This document shows, piece by piece, positions 23,959 to 24,465 of a stretch of DNA of 24,465 bases; position 1 is the first letter of the stretch, and each line of letters starts with the position of its first letter. The notes below the pieces were generated by a model. The model was given only the letters and a program-made list of their open reading frames with translations, was not told where the DNA came from and did no database searches. Source of the stretch: Burkholderiaceae bacterium (GTDB lineage Bacteria > Pseudomonadota > Gammaproteobacteria > Burkholderiales > Burkholderiaceae); assembly GCA_947371415.1 (NCBI GenBank), contig CANBPJ010000010.1, positions 1 through 24,465 on the forward strand, read 5' to 3'. Made by a program: the position numbers and the translations under genes.

Positions 23959-24465
23959 TTACTGCGGTTTTGCAGATTTACGAATCTGCTCAAGCACATC
24001 TTTTGCGGAAGCTGGAATCGGAGTGCCCGGCCCATAAATGCCTTTAACACCAGACTCATACAAAAAGTCGTAATCTTGGCGTGGAATTACTCCGCCAACA
24101 AAGACGATGATGTCATCAGAACCCTGTTTTTTTAGCTCCGCAATAATGGCAGGAACCAAAGTTTTATGTCCTGCAGCTAATGTTGAAATTCCAAGGGCGT
24201 GAACGTCATTCTCAATTGCCTGACGAGCGCACTCTTCTGGCGTTTGGAATAAGGGGCCAATATCCACATCAAAACCTAAATCTGCGAATGCTGTAGCAAC
24301 CACCTTGGCACCACGATCATGACCATCTTGACCCAATTTTGCGATCATGACGCGTGGACGACGACCGAAGTCTTTTGCAAAATCCGCGATCTCGACTTTC
24401 AATTTATCCCAGCCTTCTGCTGAGTCATAAGCAGCTGCATACACACCTGTCACCTTTTGAGTATC
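23959..24465 (-). CDS. scpA: methylmalonyl-CoA mutase, C-terminal part (5' end outside window)
   Basis: Adenosylcobalamin enzyme that converts (R)-methylmalonyl-CoA to succinyl-CoA. Only the last 168 residues are present, and the frame is open to the window edge. They hold the cobalamin-binding domain, with the DxHxxG motif in GQDGHDRGAKVV (His at about 24319-24321, the lower cobalt ligand). GISTLAAGHKTLVPAI, VGGVIPRQDYDFL and IYGPGTPIPASA follow, as in full-length mutases. The homologous gene is called mcm, mutA or scpA depending on species. An in-frame GTG at 24451-24453 is internal and not a start. The TIM-barrel domain and promoter, including any B12 riboswitch, lie beyond the right edge. 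Confidence 0.95.
   Translation of the reverse strand, partial: DTQKVTGVYAAAYDSAEGWDKLKVEIADFAKDFGRRPRVMIAKLGQDGHDRGAKVVATAFADLGFDVDIGPLFQTPEECARQAIENDVHALGISTLAAGHKTLVPAIIAELKKQGSDDIIVFVGGVIPRQDYDFLYESGVKGIYGPGTPIPASAKDVLEQIRKSAKPQ

Noticed and set aside
1..24465. Mobile elements, CRISPR arrays, toxin-antitoxin or defence genes
   Set aside because: No transposase, integrase, spaced direct repeats or defence-type proteins are present. All recognisable genes are core metabolic or housekeeping.

Overview
The window looks like the chromosome of a betaproteobacterium in the Burkholderiales. Polynucleobacter or a close freshwater relative is my best guess, from the moderate GC content, the protein sequences and the gene order (tRNA-Leu/ispF/ispD/mfd, bamD//rluD-pgeF, alr//lplT, phaC-phaB-phaR, mcm-meaB-pccB-pccA). 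This is inference from recall of such genomes, not a database match. It is dense core genome. The longest gene-free stretch is about 116 bases, and I see no insertion sequence, prophage, CRISPR array or plasmid gene.

Layout. A tRNA-Leu(UAG) runs off the left edge. Next come the isoprenoid genes ispF and ispD (leftward), then mfd and serB (rightward). From 5955 to 13558 everything is leftward. In transcription order this block is rluD, pgeF, phaC, phaB, phaR, rimO and a BktB-like thiolase, so it is a polyhydroxyalkanoate (PHA) storage locus with the RimO tRNA/ribosome-modification relative rimO inserted before the thiolase. bamD (rightward) diverges from rluD with nearly touching starts. alr and lplT form a second divergent pair. 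From 17003 to the right edge there is one tight leftward series. In transcription order it is methylmalonyl-CoA mutase (3' part only), meaB, pccB, pccA, a glyoxalase-fold protein that may be the missing methylmalonyl-CoA epimerase, tsaB, rimI and a small cysteine-free protein.

How the genes work together. PccA/PccB, the VOC protein, the mutase and MeaB would carry propionyl-CoA through methylmalonyl-CoA to succinyl-CoA. PhaC, PhaB, PhaR and the thiolase store acyl-CoA as polyester. A BktB-type thiolase can also use propionyl-CoA, so the two clusters may compete for the same metabolite.

The most interesting item is the last gene of the right-hand series (17003-17563). Its core resembles a family 4 uracil-DNA glycosylase stripped of its catalytic histidine and all iron-sulfur cysteines. 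Its N-terminal GITEW segment, its C-terminal end and its position beside rimI match DNA polymerase III psi (HolD). I propose that it is a divergent psi subunit that links the two families. Other points worth checking are a large inverted repeat next to a TGC-rich possible PhaR operator between phaB and phaR, overlapping inverted repeats before phaC, and several genes with -10-like boxes almost touching the start codon and no Shine-Dalgarno sequence.
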